Source: Verrucomicrobiota bacterium (GTDB lineage Bacteria > Verrucomicrobiota > Verrucomicrobiia > Verrucomicrobiales > Akkermansiaceae). Taken from it: a DNA stretch of 64,000 nt. This document shows, one piece after another, positions 1 to 9,060 of this stretch. Position 1 is the first letter of the stretch. Each line of letters starts with the position of its first letter. The stretch covers positions 1 to 64,000 of the forward strand of contig RDZR01000025.1 of NCBI GenBank assembly GCA_004294095.1, given 5' to 3'. Made by a program: the position numbers and the translations under genes. The notes below the pieces were generated by a model. The model searched no databases. It saw only the letters and a program-made list of their open reading frames with translations, and was not told the DNA's origin.

Positions 1-1
1 C

Positions 2-2638
2 GGCATCGCCGTGAATGAGAAACCAGCAGGCGGCGGTCGCGATTTCCGCGATGCGACGATGATTGATATCGCTCCGCATTTACGTGCCGAAAAAGACAAC
101 ACCATCGCCTTATGGGTGGAAACTGAAGCGGGAGCACCGAGCTTGAAGCCAGCTTTTATTGGACGTGTTGAAATTTTGTTAGATAACGGTGAATCGGTCA
201 TTTTCTCAACCGATCGCAGTTGGAAATGTTCCACCCAAGAAACCGAAGGATGGACCGCCGTCCAAGCGGATGAATCTAGCTGGCAATCGGCTCAAATCCT
301 TGGTGCGGCTGGCATCGAGCCGTGGGGTGATGTGATGCTGCCGATCGATCGTAGCTTGCCCGCGCGGATGCTGCGCAAAGAATTTGAGCTGCCAAATAAT
401 CCTGTTAGAGCCACGCTTTACGTCTCCGGGCAAGGTCTCTCCGAGTGTGAAATCAATGGCCAAAAAGTCAGCAATCACGTGCTTTCTCCGGCCATGAGCG
501 ATTACACCAAGCGCGTTTATTACGTCACTCACGATGTCACGGCCATGCTTCAATCTGGTGCCAATGCGCTGGGGGTTCATCTCGGCAACGGACGCTACCA
601 TGCTCCTCGTAGCAAGTGGTATGTCTTGGCGCAAGATTACGGAGTCCCTCGTGTGCTTTGTCAGTTAGAAATTGAGTTCGCGGATGGCAGCCGGCAAACG
701 ATGGTGAGCGATGGCACATGGCGTGCGACGGATGAGGGACCGATCCGTTGCAATAATGAGTATGATGGCGAGACATACGATGCTCGCATGGAACAATCGG
801 GCTGGTCTAACACTGGATTTGATGATTCCAAATGGGAAGCGGCAAAAGTGTTAGATGCGCCACAAGGTGAGCTTTCCGCGCAGATGATTGAGCCAATACG
901 GGTGACAGAAACTCTCAAGCCCAAGAGCATGAGCGAGCCATTGCCCGGAGTTTTCGTTTTCGATATGGGCCAAAATTTGGTCGGCTGGTGCAAGATCACC
1001 ATGCAGGGCTCAACTGGCCAAACGGTGCGTCTGCGCCATGCGGAAGTGATCCGTGAAGATGGCCATTTATCACTTGCGAACATGCGTTCTGCTGAGGTTA
1101 CAGCGACATATACACTCAAGAGTTCGGAGGTTGAAATTTATGAGCCGCGGTTCACTTACTTTGGTTTTCGCTACGTCGAAGTCACTGGATTTCCTGGCAA
1201 GCCGACACTTGAATCGATCGAGGCGAAGGTGGTTCATGACGATTTGAAAATGGGAGGATCGTTTGAATGTTCCGCTCCTGTGATCAACCGATTTCACCAG
1301 AACGTGCACTGGGGCCTGCGCGGAAATTATCGCAGCGCGCCGACCGATTGCCCACAACGCGATGAGCGCCAAGCGTGGCTCGGCGATCGCGCATTCAGCT
1401 CGCGTGGAGAGACCTACATGTTCGATGCGGCTGCGTTTTACGCCAAGTGGTTGCGTGACATGCGGGATTCGCAAAAAGACACCGGCAGCATTTCTGACGT
1501 TTGCCCAAATTACTGGCCGCTCTACAATGACAACGTCACTTGGCCCTCCACGGCACTCATCATTCCACAAGCGCTTTACGAACAATATGGCGATGTGCGC
1601 GTGATCGAAGAGCACTACACCGCGATGGTGAGGTGGATCGATTACATGAGCCAATTCATTGAAGATGGCTTGATCGCTCGCGATACCTATGGCGATTGGT
1701 GTGTGCCGCCGGAAGGGCCGTATCTCATTTTCACCGAAGATCCTGCGCGAAAAACGCACCCGATGATCTTGGCCAGTTCTTACTTTTCTAACAACTTACG
1801 CTTGATGGCTCAATACGCAAAATTGTTAGGAAAAACCAAAGAGAGTGAAATCTATCAGCAACGCGCCTCCGCGATGGCCGAGGCCTTGCACAAGAAATTT
1901 TTCAATCCCAAAGAAGGTTACTACGACAACGGCACTCAAACGTCTTGCGTGCTGATGCTGGCATTTGACCTAGTGCCAGCGAACGAGCGCCAACGCGTTT
2001 TTGATCACCTCGTGAAATGCATTCTCGAAAAAACGGATGGCCACATCGGCACTGGATTGATCGGCGGGCAATGGCTCAATCGTGTTCTAACAGAAGGTGG
2101 CCGCGCCGATCTTGTTTATGGATTCGGCACCAAGACGACGTATCCGAGCTGGGGCTACATGATTGAAAATGGCGCGACGACGGTATGGGAGCTATGGAAT
2201 GGAAATACGGCCAATCCGGCGATGAATTCTGGCAATCACGTGATGCTAGTCGGTGATTTTATCATCTGGCTTTACGAGCACGTCGCGGGAATTCGTCCAG
2301 ATCCAGAGCAGCCAGGATTCAAGCATGTGCTGATGGAGCCAACGATCGCAGGCGGCCTTACTCATGCGAGTGCCAAGCATCTCTCGCCGTATGGAGAAAT
2401 CCGCAGCGCATGGAAATTGGTGGATGGTGTGTTTTCGTGGAGCATCACAATTCCGCCAAACTCATCAGCCACCTTGCGCATTCCGAGTGGAGATCCCGCT
2501 TCTTTGTTAGAATCTAACAAAAAAATAGAAGAGAGCACTGACGTTCAGAAGTTGGATGCTGGCGATGGATTTGTGCGCTTGAAATTGCTGGCTGGCAGCT
2601 ATCAATTTTCCACAAAAGCCCCAAAGACTTCGCAGTGA
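2..2638 (+). CDS. Alpha-L-rhamnosidase, GH78 (5' partial)
   Basis: Inverting glycosidase that removes terminal L-rhamnose from pectic side chains or plant glycosides. The reading frame is open to the left edge, and the first residues sit inside what looks like the N-terminal beta-sandwich, so the true start lies outside the window; the GTG at 11 is only the first in-track start. In order I see the Bac_rhamnosid_N region (about residues 100-270), a second beta domain (about 280-400), the six-hairpin catalytic barrel (about 410-770) with the GH78 signature DERQAWLGD near residue 450 that carries the general acid, and a C-terminal beta domain. No signal peptide can be judged. The last 37 bases overlap the convergent tatD gene. 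Family assignment is firm; the exact substrate is inferred. Confidence 0.93.
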   Translation, partial: GIAVNEKPAGGGRDFRDATMIDIAPHLRAEKDNTIALWVETEAGAPSLKPAFIGRVEILLDNGESVIFSTDRSWKCSTQETEGWTAVQADESSWQSAQILGAAGIEPWGDVMLPIDRSLPARMLRKEFELPNNPVRATLYVSGQGLSECEINGQKVSNHVLSPAMSDYTKRVYYVTHDVTAMLQSGANALGVHLGNGRYHAPRSKWYVLAQDYGVPRVLCQLEIEFADGSRQTMVSDGTWRATDEGPIRCNNEYDGETYDARMEQSGWSNTGFDDSKWEAAKVLDAPQGELSAQMIEPIRVTETLKPKSMSEPLPGVFVFDMGQNLVGWCKITMQGSTGQTVRLRHAEVIREDGHLSLANMRSAEVTATYTLKSSEVEIYEPRFTYFGFRYVEVTGFPGKPTLESIEAKVVHDDLKMGGSFECSAPVINRFHQNVHWGLRGNYRSAPTDCPQRDERQAWLGDRAFSSRGETYMFDAAAFYAKWLRDMRDSQKDTGSISDVCPNYWPLYNDNVTWPSTALIIPQALYEQYGDVRVIEEHYTAMVRWIDYMSQFIEDGLIARDTYGDWCVPPEGPYLIFTEDPARKTHPMILASSYFSNNLRLMAQYAKLLGKTKESEIYQQRASAMAEALHKKFFNPKEGYYDNGTQTSCVLMLAFDLVPANERQRVFDHLVKCILEKTDGHIGTGLIGGQWLNRVLTEGGRADLVYGFGTKTTYPSWGYMIENGATTVWELWNGNTANPAMNSGNHVMLVGDFIIWLYEHVAGIRPDPEQPGFKHVLMEPTIAGGLTHASAKHLSPYGEIRSAWKLVDGVFSWSITIPPNSSATLRIPSGDPASLLESNKKIEESTDVQKLDAGDGFVRLKLLAGSYQFSTKAPKTSQ

Positions 2639-3393
2639 TTTTTGCAGGTGGCGGCGGCTAATTCTGCTGGATCGCAGCACCGCGCATCGGCCAAGGCGCG
2701 TGCGATGGCGGCTAAATTCGCGGGATGATTCGCACCATCCGGCAGCGGATGTGTGAGCATGTGTGCCGGGGGCGACATATCGGGCGCGTCTGTTTCTAAC
2801 AAAATTCTTTCGAGCGGTAACTTGCGAAACACATCGAGCACCTTCGTCTTGCGTGGTTCAAGATAATATCCTGAAAACGAAAAAAATGCGCCGAGATCTA
2901 ACAGACGTTCTGCCATTTCCTGCGAGCCACCAAATGAATGCATTAAGAACCGACGCGGTGTGCCACATTTTTCAAAACAATCGAGTAACGGCTGCCACGC
3001 CTTCAGGCAATGGATGGTTACCGCTCGATCTAACCGATTCGCTATTTCTAACTGTTTTCCGAATACGCTGATTTGTTGCTCAATCGGCGGGCTCTGCACC
3101 CACATGTCCAATCCGCACTCGCCGATGGAAAGCACAGGATTATTTTCTAACAACTTGATCAAATCGTCACCCCAACCCTCACCGACTGCACCTGCGTGCC
3201 ATGGATGGACGCCGAGAGACGCTTGAATGAATGTGGGAAATGCTTCTCGCAGCGAGAGCACAGCGCGCCAATCGCTAGGCTGAGTGGCATTGACCATGCA
3301 GCCAGAAATTCCAGTCTTGCGCATTTCTTTGATCCGCTGCGGTGGATCTGATAGACGCGCATCGTGCAAGTGATTATGAGAATCGATCCACAT
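2602..3393 (-). CDS. TatD family metal-dependent hydrolase
   Basis: Member of the TatD DNase family (TIM barrel, two metal ions), generally cytoplasmic exonucleases linked to DNA repair. The metal ligands are visible in order: HxH in DSHNHLHD (residues 6-8), Glu in SIGECGLD (about 93), His in TIHCLKAW (about 127), His in MHSFGG (about 152) and Asp in ETDAPD (about 201). Length 263 aa is normal. The ATG start at 3393 fits the usual position of HxH close to the N terminus. The gene ends inside the 3' end of the convergent rhamnosidase gene. The LolA-like gene upstream is in the same direction 15 nt away and may be co-transcribed. The natural substrate within the family is uncertain. Confidence 0.9.
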   Translation of the reverse strand: MWIDSHNHLHDARLSDPPQRIKEMRKTGISGCMVNATQPSDWRAVLSLREAFPTFIQASLGVHPWHAGAVGEGWGDDLIKLLENNPVLSIGECGLDMWVQSPPIEQQISVFGKQLEIANRLDRAVTIHCLKAWQPLLDCFEKCGTPRRFLMHSFGGSQEMAERLLDLGAFFSFSGYYLEPRKTKVLDVFRKLPLERILLETDAPDMSPPAHMLTHPLPDGANHPANLAAIARALADARCCDPAELAAATCKNHCEVFGAFVEN

Positions 3394-3408
3394 GATCGCG
3401 TGGACGAA

Positions 3409-4134
3409 TCAGCGCAGGCCCTTTAGCGCACTTTTTTTAGGAGCATCAAATGTCACTGAGGTGATCGAAAGGCGGCGATCATTGGCAGGATCGTGAGTCG
3501 CCACTTGCATTTTTTTAAGGGTCCAGACGTTGTTGGCCACTTGCATGATATCCTGCACTTGGAATTCTTTCACTAGGCCGCCATTTTTCGCGTGGCCTCG
3601 GATTTTCATGAATGCGCCAAACTTGGTGTGCACCCAGACATACACCGTTTCGTATTTCCCAGCGGTGCCTTTCGGTTTATTGATGCGTAATTTGTAGCAA
3701 GGTTGGCCGTTCACATCCTCTTGGCCTTCGAGTTTGGGATTTGGCCAATAGAAAAAACGCAAGGCAAGGTCTTCATAAGTGAGATCCGTCGCCGCGATTG
3801 GCTCGACCAATCGGTTGGCAGGGAAATTGCGCGTCTTGCCGCCAACCATCTCAAACAAATCATATTGATCATCTGCTAGACGCATGTGGAAAATCTCCCA
3901 AGCTGCGGCGCCTTGGCGAAATTGGAATTGGATATTTTTCCCATTTAAGAACAAGGCCAGCTCGGTTTTTTTGCCATCATGGGAAAGTTTACCCGATAGC
4001 GGATTTGCCGGATCTAACTGAACTAAGGTGGCGGAAATTCTGGCACCCGCGAGGATCGCAGCTGGATCTTGAGCATTGGCCACAGAAAAAAATAATAAAC
4101 CCGCAGCAAGGAATTTTAAAAATCTTTTAAGCAT
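3409..4134 (-). CDS. LolA-like secreted protein (outer membrane lipoprotein-sorting type)
   Basis: 241-aa exported protein with a clear signal peptide: positive start MLKRFLKF, hydrophobic core, and cleavage after SVANA. The body is beta-rich and resembles the LolA/RseB-like half-barrel domain annotated as outer membrane lipoprotein-sorting protein. Recognisable blocks are DQYDLFEM, a central LTYEDLALRFFYWP stretch and a late VWTLKKMQV segment. Such domains bind lipid or lipoprotein acyl chains in the periplasm, but many non-enterobacterial copies are unstudied. It lies 15 nt upstream of tatD on the same strand. Function beyond the fold is inference. Confidence 0.7.
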   Translation of the reverse strand: MLKRFLKFLAAGLLFFSVANAQDPAAILAGARISATLVQLDPANPLSGKLSHDGKKTELALFLNGKNIQFQFRQGAAAWEIFHMRLADDQYDLFEMVGGKTRNFPANRLVEPIAATDLTYEDLALRFFYWPNPKLEGQEDVNGQPCYKLRINKPKGTAGKYETVYVWVHTKFGAFMKIRGHAKNGGLVKEFQVQDIMQVANNVWTLKKMQVATHDPANDRRLSITSVTFDAPKKSALKGLR

Positions 4135-4288
4135 AAACGTAGATTAAATTGTCTGCCAACTATGACAGGCCAAGTGATCTTCACATTCAAAAAATTGCAG
4201 GTAATGGATGTTTTTTAAAATCTTTACGATTGAGGCTTGCTGATTGATGGCCGGAATCATTGGATACACATACGATTGATTTCCCCCG

Positions 4289-5281
4289 ATGAGCCTTCGC
4301 AAGCAACTTAACGACATTCTCCCGAAGCTATTGCCCGCCAATCCGGCTCGCTCGATGAAGGGGACCGAGCTGATTCGTTTGGCACGGCGTGAGTTGCATG
4401 GCGACTATTCGGACGCCTCGCTGCGCTACCATTTTTCGATTATGTCCTGTGACCCTGCGTCACCGATTGCCAAGGTCGAGCAAGGCCAAGGCTACTACCG
4501 CCGTAGTGCTTCTTTGCCAGCACTTTCGAGTGCTCAAGAATTGCTATCGCTCACCCAGGGAAAACTGGATGATCTAGCTGCTCCCGACGCGGATTTGATG
4601 GATGATGCAATGATGCGCGCGCGCAAATTCCGCGCGGTTCACACACTCTATCATGAAATTAACGGACGTTTTCCATTTGCTTTTCGCAAGGCGCTGGGGG
4701 CGGATGCGCCTCTGAGTAATTTGTGGAAATACCCAGAAATGGCAGTGGTTGATTGGGAGACGACGGACGCTCCGGACGAGGCGATGGCTCTGGATCCATC
4801 CATGCTGTTTCTCAAGCAAAGTCTCGGCATTGCGCCGTTCCGCCTGCAAGCGTTCAAAGTGCGTATCCGGCCATCATTGCAATCCTATCGCGAAGATTTT
4901 TTTCAAGCGTTGGCCACATCACAGTGGGCACAGGGCGGAGAATTGGTTTATGCAGAGCCGATTGAGGATGAAGCACTCGCAGATGGATTGCGGAAGTTGA
5001 GCTCGGAGTTTGGGATCGGAGTGACTTCCTTCGGCATGCCGAGCGAAGTGCTCGATGAATTGCCGCGTCCGGCGCAGATTCTCAATGCGAGTGCTCGTGA
5101 GACAGAGGCGATCATGGCGAAAATCGATTTGAATCGGCTAGCGGTTGGGCGCAGTCGCCCACATTTGGATTGGATGGCACTCAGTGCGATGCGCCACGAG
5201 TCGGATGAGGCAGAAAAGTTGATTGCGTGGCTTATGCATTGTTTGCGAGAAAAGCGTGCGGAGCCGTTCCGCGATGAGTAA
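4289..5281 (+). CDS. Conserved hypothetical protein, 330 aa
   Basis: I do not recognise this family. The N-terminal 70 residues (LNDILPKLLP, MKGTELIRLARREL, DASLRYHFSIMSCDP) look like a small helical, possibly winged-helix unit, since similar spacing is seen in HTH modules. The rest is a soluble alpha/beta protein with no membrane span or signal peptide. It contains a YHEINGRFPFAFRKALG segment and a C-terminal LDWMALSAMRHE stretch. The start at 4289 is the first ATG after a 145-nt spacer. The next gene starts 23 nt downstream, so an operon with the PanE-like reductase is likely. A DNA-binding role is only a guess. Confidence 0.6.
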   Translation: MSLRKQLNDILPKLLPANPARSMKGTELIRLARRELHGDYSDASLRYHFSIMSCDPASPIAKVEQGQGYYRRSASLPALSSAQELLSLTQGKLDDLAAPDADLMDDAMMRARKFRAVHTLYHEINGRFPFAFRKALGADAPLSNLWKYPEMAVVDWETTDAPDEAMALDPSMLFLKQSLGIAPFRLQAFKVRIRPSLQSYREDFFQALATSQWAQGGELVYAEPIEDEALADGLRKLSSEFGIGVTSFGMPSEVLDELPRPAQILNASARETEAIMAKIDLNRLAVGRSRPHLDWMALSAMRHESDEAEKLIAWLMHCLREKRAEPFRDE

Positions 5282-5304
5282 GCCAATCTAACCAATATGG
5301 AGAT

Positions 5305-6240
5305 GTGAGCTGGAGCTTGGGGAACATCGCAGTGGTTGGCTCGGGAGCGATCGGCCTCTACTATGGCGGGCGACTTGCCGCCGCAGGTGAAAAGGTAAAA
5401 TTTCTCGCGAGATCGGGCTACGATGCACTTGCGCAAGATGGTCTAACAGCTGAAAGCATTCACGGCAATTTCCAACTGGATAAGTTGCAAGTTTTTCGCA
5501 CTGCCCAAGAGATCGGTGCGGTGGATTTGGTGCTGATCACCACCAAGACGCAGGCGAACTCTTCGCTGCATCTTCTTTTGCCGCCGTTGTTGCATGAGAA
5601 AACGCTGGTGATGACGATGCAGAATGGGTTGGGAAATTGCGAAACTCTAACAGATTTCGTGGATGCTGATCGAGTGCTCGGTGCGCTTTGTTTTGTCTGC
5701 ATCAATCGCACTCAAGCGAATCACATCGTCCACAGCGGAGCGGGGCGAGTTGCTTTTGGGCCATGGGAAAATGCTTGCGAGCAAGCATTGGCATGCGTTC
5801 AGCAACGATTTTCTCAAGCGGGCATTTTATGCAAACGCGTCGATGACCTCGCGCGGGCTCAATGGGAAAAATTGGTTTGGAATATTCCCTTCAACGGGCT
5901 TTCGATTATCCACGGCGGAGTGACTACTGATTTTTTGTTAGAAAATGTTAGATGGCGCGAGGAAGTAAGAGAATTGATGGCGGAAGTGATCGCTGGCGCA
6001 CAGGCTCAGGGCATCGCTCTGGATGAACGCCTGATTGAGCAAAATCTGTTAGGAACGGTGCCGATGGGCGCTTACCGCACATCGAGCATGATCGATTTTC
6101 TCGCTGGACGACCGATCGAGCTTGGCGCGATTTGGGAGGAGCCACTGCGCCGCGCGCTGTTAGCAGGAGCAAAAATGCCACGCTTGCAGGCGCTGGTGGA
6201 TGAACTCAAGCACCTGCAAGCTGGTAAAAACAGCGATTGA
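5305..6240 (+). CDS. Putative 2-dehydropantoate 2-reductase (PanE/ApbA family)
   Basis: NADPH-dependent reductase family that makes pantoate from ketopantoate in the coenzyme A pathway. The Rossmann motif GSGAIGLYYGGRLAAAG is at about residues 12-28. A mid-region VMTMQNGLGN matches the family's nucleotide-binding second half, and the catalytic-lysine region WEKLVWNIPFNGLS appears near residue 190, followed by the ApbA_C helical domain. Length 311 aa is typical. The start is GTG at 5305, preceded by GGAG at 5 nt spacing; the nearby ATGs are followed at once by a stop in their own frame. Homologues of this type are not always true PanE, so the substrate is uncertain. Confidence 0.8.
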   Translation: MSWSLGNIAVVGSGAIGLYYGGRLAAAGEKVKFLARSGYDALAQDGLTAESIHGNFQLDKLQVFRTAQEIGAVDLVLITTKTQANSSLHLLLPPLLHEKTLVMTMQNGLGNCETLTDFVDADRVLGALCFVCINRTQANHIVHSGAGRVAFGPWENACEQALACVQQRFSQAGILCKRVDDLARAQWEKLVWNIPFNGLSIIHGGVTTDFLLENVRWREEVRELMAEVIAGAQAQGIALDERLIEQNLLGTVPMGAYRTSSMIDFLAGRPIELGAIWEEPLRRALLAGAKMPRLQALVDELKHLQAGKNSD

Positions 6241-6249
6241 AATACTAGA

Positions 6250-7638
6250 TCAAGCGTAGGATGACTCCACACGGTTGGCCACATCGCGGTAGCCATAATC
6301 GACTTCGTAAATTTGCTTAAAGCACTCCAATGCGGCATCGCGATTTCCCATCTCGTCGTGAATCACGCCTTTTTCGTAGAGCACTTCTTTTTTGGTAGCG
6401 TCCATTGCGATCAAATCTGCTAGAGCGTCTGTCAACTGCTTGATGGCAAGGTCTTTCATGTTCTTCGCCTTGAACGTGCGAGCCAAAACGAGCAGCACTT
6501 TGGTGCGAATGTGGGGATTGCGCGTTGCTTGCTGCAGGTGGGGAATCGCGCCACTTAAATCGCCAGATTCGTAGAGCGCAGTGCCCAACTCATAGCGCAG
6601 TTGTGGGTCGGTTGGGTTTTGTTCCACGCGGCGTTGGCACTCGACGACCTGCAGTGCGATGCGCTCGGCCTTGCGGGCATTGAGCGCGGTGGTGAGTTCC
6701 TCATTGTGAGGATCTGCACTGGCTGCTTCTTCGAGTATTTTAAGCTCAGTCTCGGTGGCGCGGTCTTTCATCGCCATCGCCTTATGCTCTAGTGCAACGT
6801 CGCCATTGCTCAAGCTGTGTGCCCAGGCAAAAAATGTTTGAGCATGGCTCCAGTCTTCTAACTGTTCGTAGAGGCCGGCGAGTTCTTTGACGGTGCCAAG
6901 GTGATTAGGGTCCGCATTGTATTTTTCAATCGTGCGGTCACGGCGCTCTTCAAGTTGCTCGCGAGTGAGGCCGGTGCGTGAGGCTTTTTCCAACTCCTCG
7001 AACTCGGCGGTGTTTTTCATCATGTCCCGCATGTTGGCATTTTCATCCCATTTGCCCTTGAGCATGGAGGCGCGCGCGGAGGCATCTTTGCTGCCTTTAA
7101 TCGCGCTGCCATCCGTTGGATGATGCTTGATGATGTCATTGTAAACATCAGATGCGAGCTGCGGCTGCTGGCGGGAGAGATAAAATTCCGCGAGCTTATG
7201 GAGCAGCTTGGCATTTTCTGGGCGGCCCTTGCGGATGGTCTCTAACGCAAATGTGGCCGTCTCAAAAAATTCTAACTTCACGCAGATATCAAAGAGCAAG
7301 TCGTTGGCTTGATCGTTGAGTGGATCTTTTTCTAACTCTTTTTCGAGCAGGAGCAACGAGCCTTCCGGATCTTTTTTTGCTTGGTTGGCAATTTTCATCA
7401 CGCCCATGCCGCCAGTCTGGATCCCAAAGAGACCTGACTTTTTCTTTGCATTTCCTGCCAATTGCAGCTCGCACTTGCGCAAAACCTTGCGGCCATCGAC
7501 AAATCCTGGAGCGTCTTTCAAAATCGCTTGGATCAGGCTGATGCCATAGGTCAGATTACCCGTCTGAACGGCGCTTAGTGCCTTGAGCCAAAGTGGTTTG
7601 AGGTTAGGTAAAAGTTCTTTTTCAGTAATTTCAGGCAT
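6250..7638 (-). CDS. Tetratricopeptide-repeat protein, 462 aa
   Basis: Soluble all-helical protein made of TPR-like pairs, for example LLHKLAEFYLSRQQPQLASDVYNDII (about 145-170), LGTVKELAGLYEQLEDWSHAQTFFAWA (about 245-270) and LRYELGTALYESGDLSGAIPHLQQA (about 345-370). No signal peptide or membrane span is seen. A conserved-looking GLFGIQTGGMGVMKIA segment sits between the first and second repeat blocks. The gene is convergent with the PanE-like gene, 9 nt away. It is probably a protein-interaction scaffold; the partner is unknown. Confidence 0.78.
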   Translation of the reverse strand: MPEITEKELLPNLKPLWLKALSAVQTGNLTYGISLIQAILKDAPGFVDGRKVLRKCELQLAGNAKKKSGLFGIQTGGMGVMKIANQAKKDPEGSLLLLEKELEKDPLNDQANDLLFDICVKLEFFETATFALETIRKGRPENAKLLHKLAEFYLSRQQPQLASDVYNDIIKHHPTDGSAIKGSKDASARASMLKGKWDENANMRDMMKNTAEFEELEKASRTGLTREQLEERRDRTIEKYNADPNHLGTVKELAGLYEQLEDWSHAQTFFAWAHSLSNGDVALEHKAMAMKDRATETELKILEEAASADPHNEELTTALNARKAERIALQVVECQRRVEQNPTDPQLRYELGTALYESGDLSGAIPHLQQATRNPHIRTKVLLVLARTFKAKNMKDLAIKQLTDALADLIAMDATKKEVLYEKGVIHDEMGNRDAALECFKQIYEVDYGYRDVANRVESSYA

Positions 7639-7848
7639 GGATGTCAGAATGCTACGTGTTGATGACTATCGCACTGGACAGTCGAGAGACAAAGGGGAAA
7701 TTGCGACGAGATTGTGCAATTGGCAAGCATTCGCTTCATGATTCGTGAAGATGGAAGTTCTGCGGATTTTTTCAAGTTGCCGAGTGGGTTAAAAATCGAT
7801 ACTCATTGCGCAAGGAGTGTATCTCCTCTTGTTGATTGATCCGATATT

Positions 7849-8157
7849 ATGCCCGCTAAGCCAAACCAGCCAAAAAGAAGACCCTCCAGATTTTCTTCCA
7901 ATTCCAATCGCTCATCGTTTTCAAAACGCAGCACGCGCGATGAAGAAGAAAAAGCCGTCGAAGTCGATGGGGAAATTTCTTCCGTGCTTGCTGGGACGAT
8001 GTTCCGCGTGCGTCTCGAAAGCGGCCATGAAGTGCTTGCTCACATCTCTGGAAAAATGCGCAAACGCTTCATCCGCTTGGTCGTCGGCGATAAGGTGAAA
8101 ATGGAAATGTCTCCTTACGATCTGACAAAAGCACGCATCGTCTTCCGCGTCGGATAA
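7849..8157 (+). CDS. infA: Translation initiation factor IF-1 with N-terminal extension
   Basis: Single S1/OB-fold factor that binds the 30S A site during initiation. Residues from about 34 to 102 match IF-1: [55 protein letters not shown]. The protein is 102 aa instead of about 72, because a basic, Ser-rich tail of about 33 residues ([19 protein letters not shown]...) precedes the domain. The codon usage of the tail is normal and the next in-frame ATG lies within the tail's end, so the extension may be real. It is convergent with scpA, 12 nt away. Confidence 0.92.
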   Translation: MPAKPNQPKRRPSRFSSNSNRSSFSKRSTRDEEEKAVEVDGEISSVLAGTMFRVRLESGHEVLAHISGKMRKRFIRLVVGDKVKMEMSPYDLTKARIVFRVG

Positions 8158-8169
8158 TTCCGCAGGCAC

Positions 8170-8958
8170 TTAATCATCGCCTGCATCGGGATCTTCGGCA
8201 GAAGCCAGCGAGGGCGAGGCACGCCGCTCGATGACGATTTCTCCTAACAGATTGCTTTGGCGCACGAGGAATTGGTTGAGCTTCATCAATTCTAACAGAG
8301 CCAAGAAGGTCACGATGACTTCGGCCTTGGTGGTGGCTGAGCCAAACATTTCTTCAAATTTCCGGGCCTGGCCGAGTGTAAATTCTTGAAGAAACCATTC
8401 AATTTTATCAGCGACGTTGAAGCGATCATCGACGATGTCACCAAAATCGTGAGACGCTTCAAAGCGCTTGAGAACTTTTTGGAACGCGCGAATCAGATCG
8501 AAGATGGAAACTTCCGCTAGCGTCGGCGGCAGCTCACTAGGTTGCTCATCGATATCCGGCTGATGTGAGAATCGTCCTTCTTGTTCCAACTCACGGTGGC
8601 TTAAAAATCCGGCGGCATCTTTAAATTTTTTATACTCCAATAATTGGCGAATGAGTTCCCACCGCGGATCATCGTCTTCGGCATCTTCTTCCGGCGGTTG
8701 ATCCACCCGCGGCAGCAATGTGCGGCTTTTATAATACATCAAATTTGCGGCCATCACGATAAATTCGGAGGCCAAATCGATGTTGAGCAGTTTGAAGGTG
8801 TTGATGTAATCGAGATACTGGCGGGTGATGCGTTCCATCGAGATCGCGTGAATATCGAGCTCGTCCTTTTTGATTAAGTAAAGCAGCAGATCAAGTGGGC
8901 CTTCAAAAATTTCGAGGCGGACTTTGTATTCGTTAGATTCCACGAGTGGCTTGAGCAA
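8170..8958 (-). CDS. scpA: Segregation and condensation protein A
   Basis: Kleisin subunit of the SMC-ScpAB condensin that compacts and segregates chromosomes. The N-terminal SMC-binding region is clear: YKVRLEIFEGPLDLLLYLIKKDELDIHAISMERITRQYLDYI, followed by ASEFIVMAANLMYYKSRTLLPR. The C-terminal winged helix ends with VTFLALLELMKLNQFLVRQSNLLGEI. Length 262 aa is typical. The track start is TTG at 8958; a GTG five codons later is an alternative. scpB is not next to it and is not in this window. Confidence 0.93.
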   Translation of the reverse strand: MLKPLVESNEYKVRLEIFEGPLDLLLYLIKKDELDIHAISMERITRQYLDYINTFKLLNIDLASEFIVMAANLMYYKSRTLLPRVDQPPEEDAEDDDPRWELIRQLLEYKKFKDAAGFLSHRELEQEGRFSHQPDIDEQPSELPPTLAEVSIFDLIRAFQKVLKRFEASHDFGDIVDDRFNVADKIEWFLQEFTLGQARKFEEMFGSATTKAEVIVTFLALLELMKLNQFLVRQSNLLGEIVIERRASPSLASAEDPDAGDD

Positions 8959-9060
8959 AAATTTGGGGGATCATCGATTTCGGGCCGATGGCCGTCATAT
9001 TTCCCTCGCCTTGGAGGGGCGCGGCATCTAAAATCGCAGCTCGATCAGGTAAGTGTCAAC

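Noticed and set aside
1070-1759. 229-aa minus-strand ORF within the rhamnosidase gene
   Set aside because: Antisense to conserved catalytic-domain sequence; no domain and no start context.
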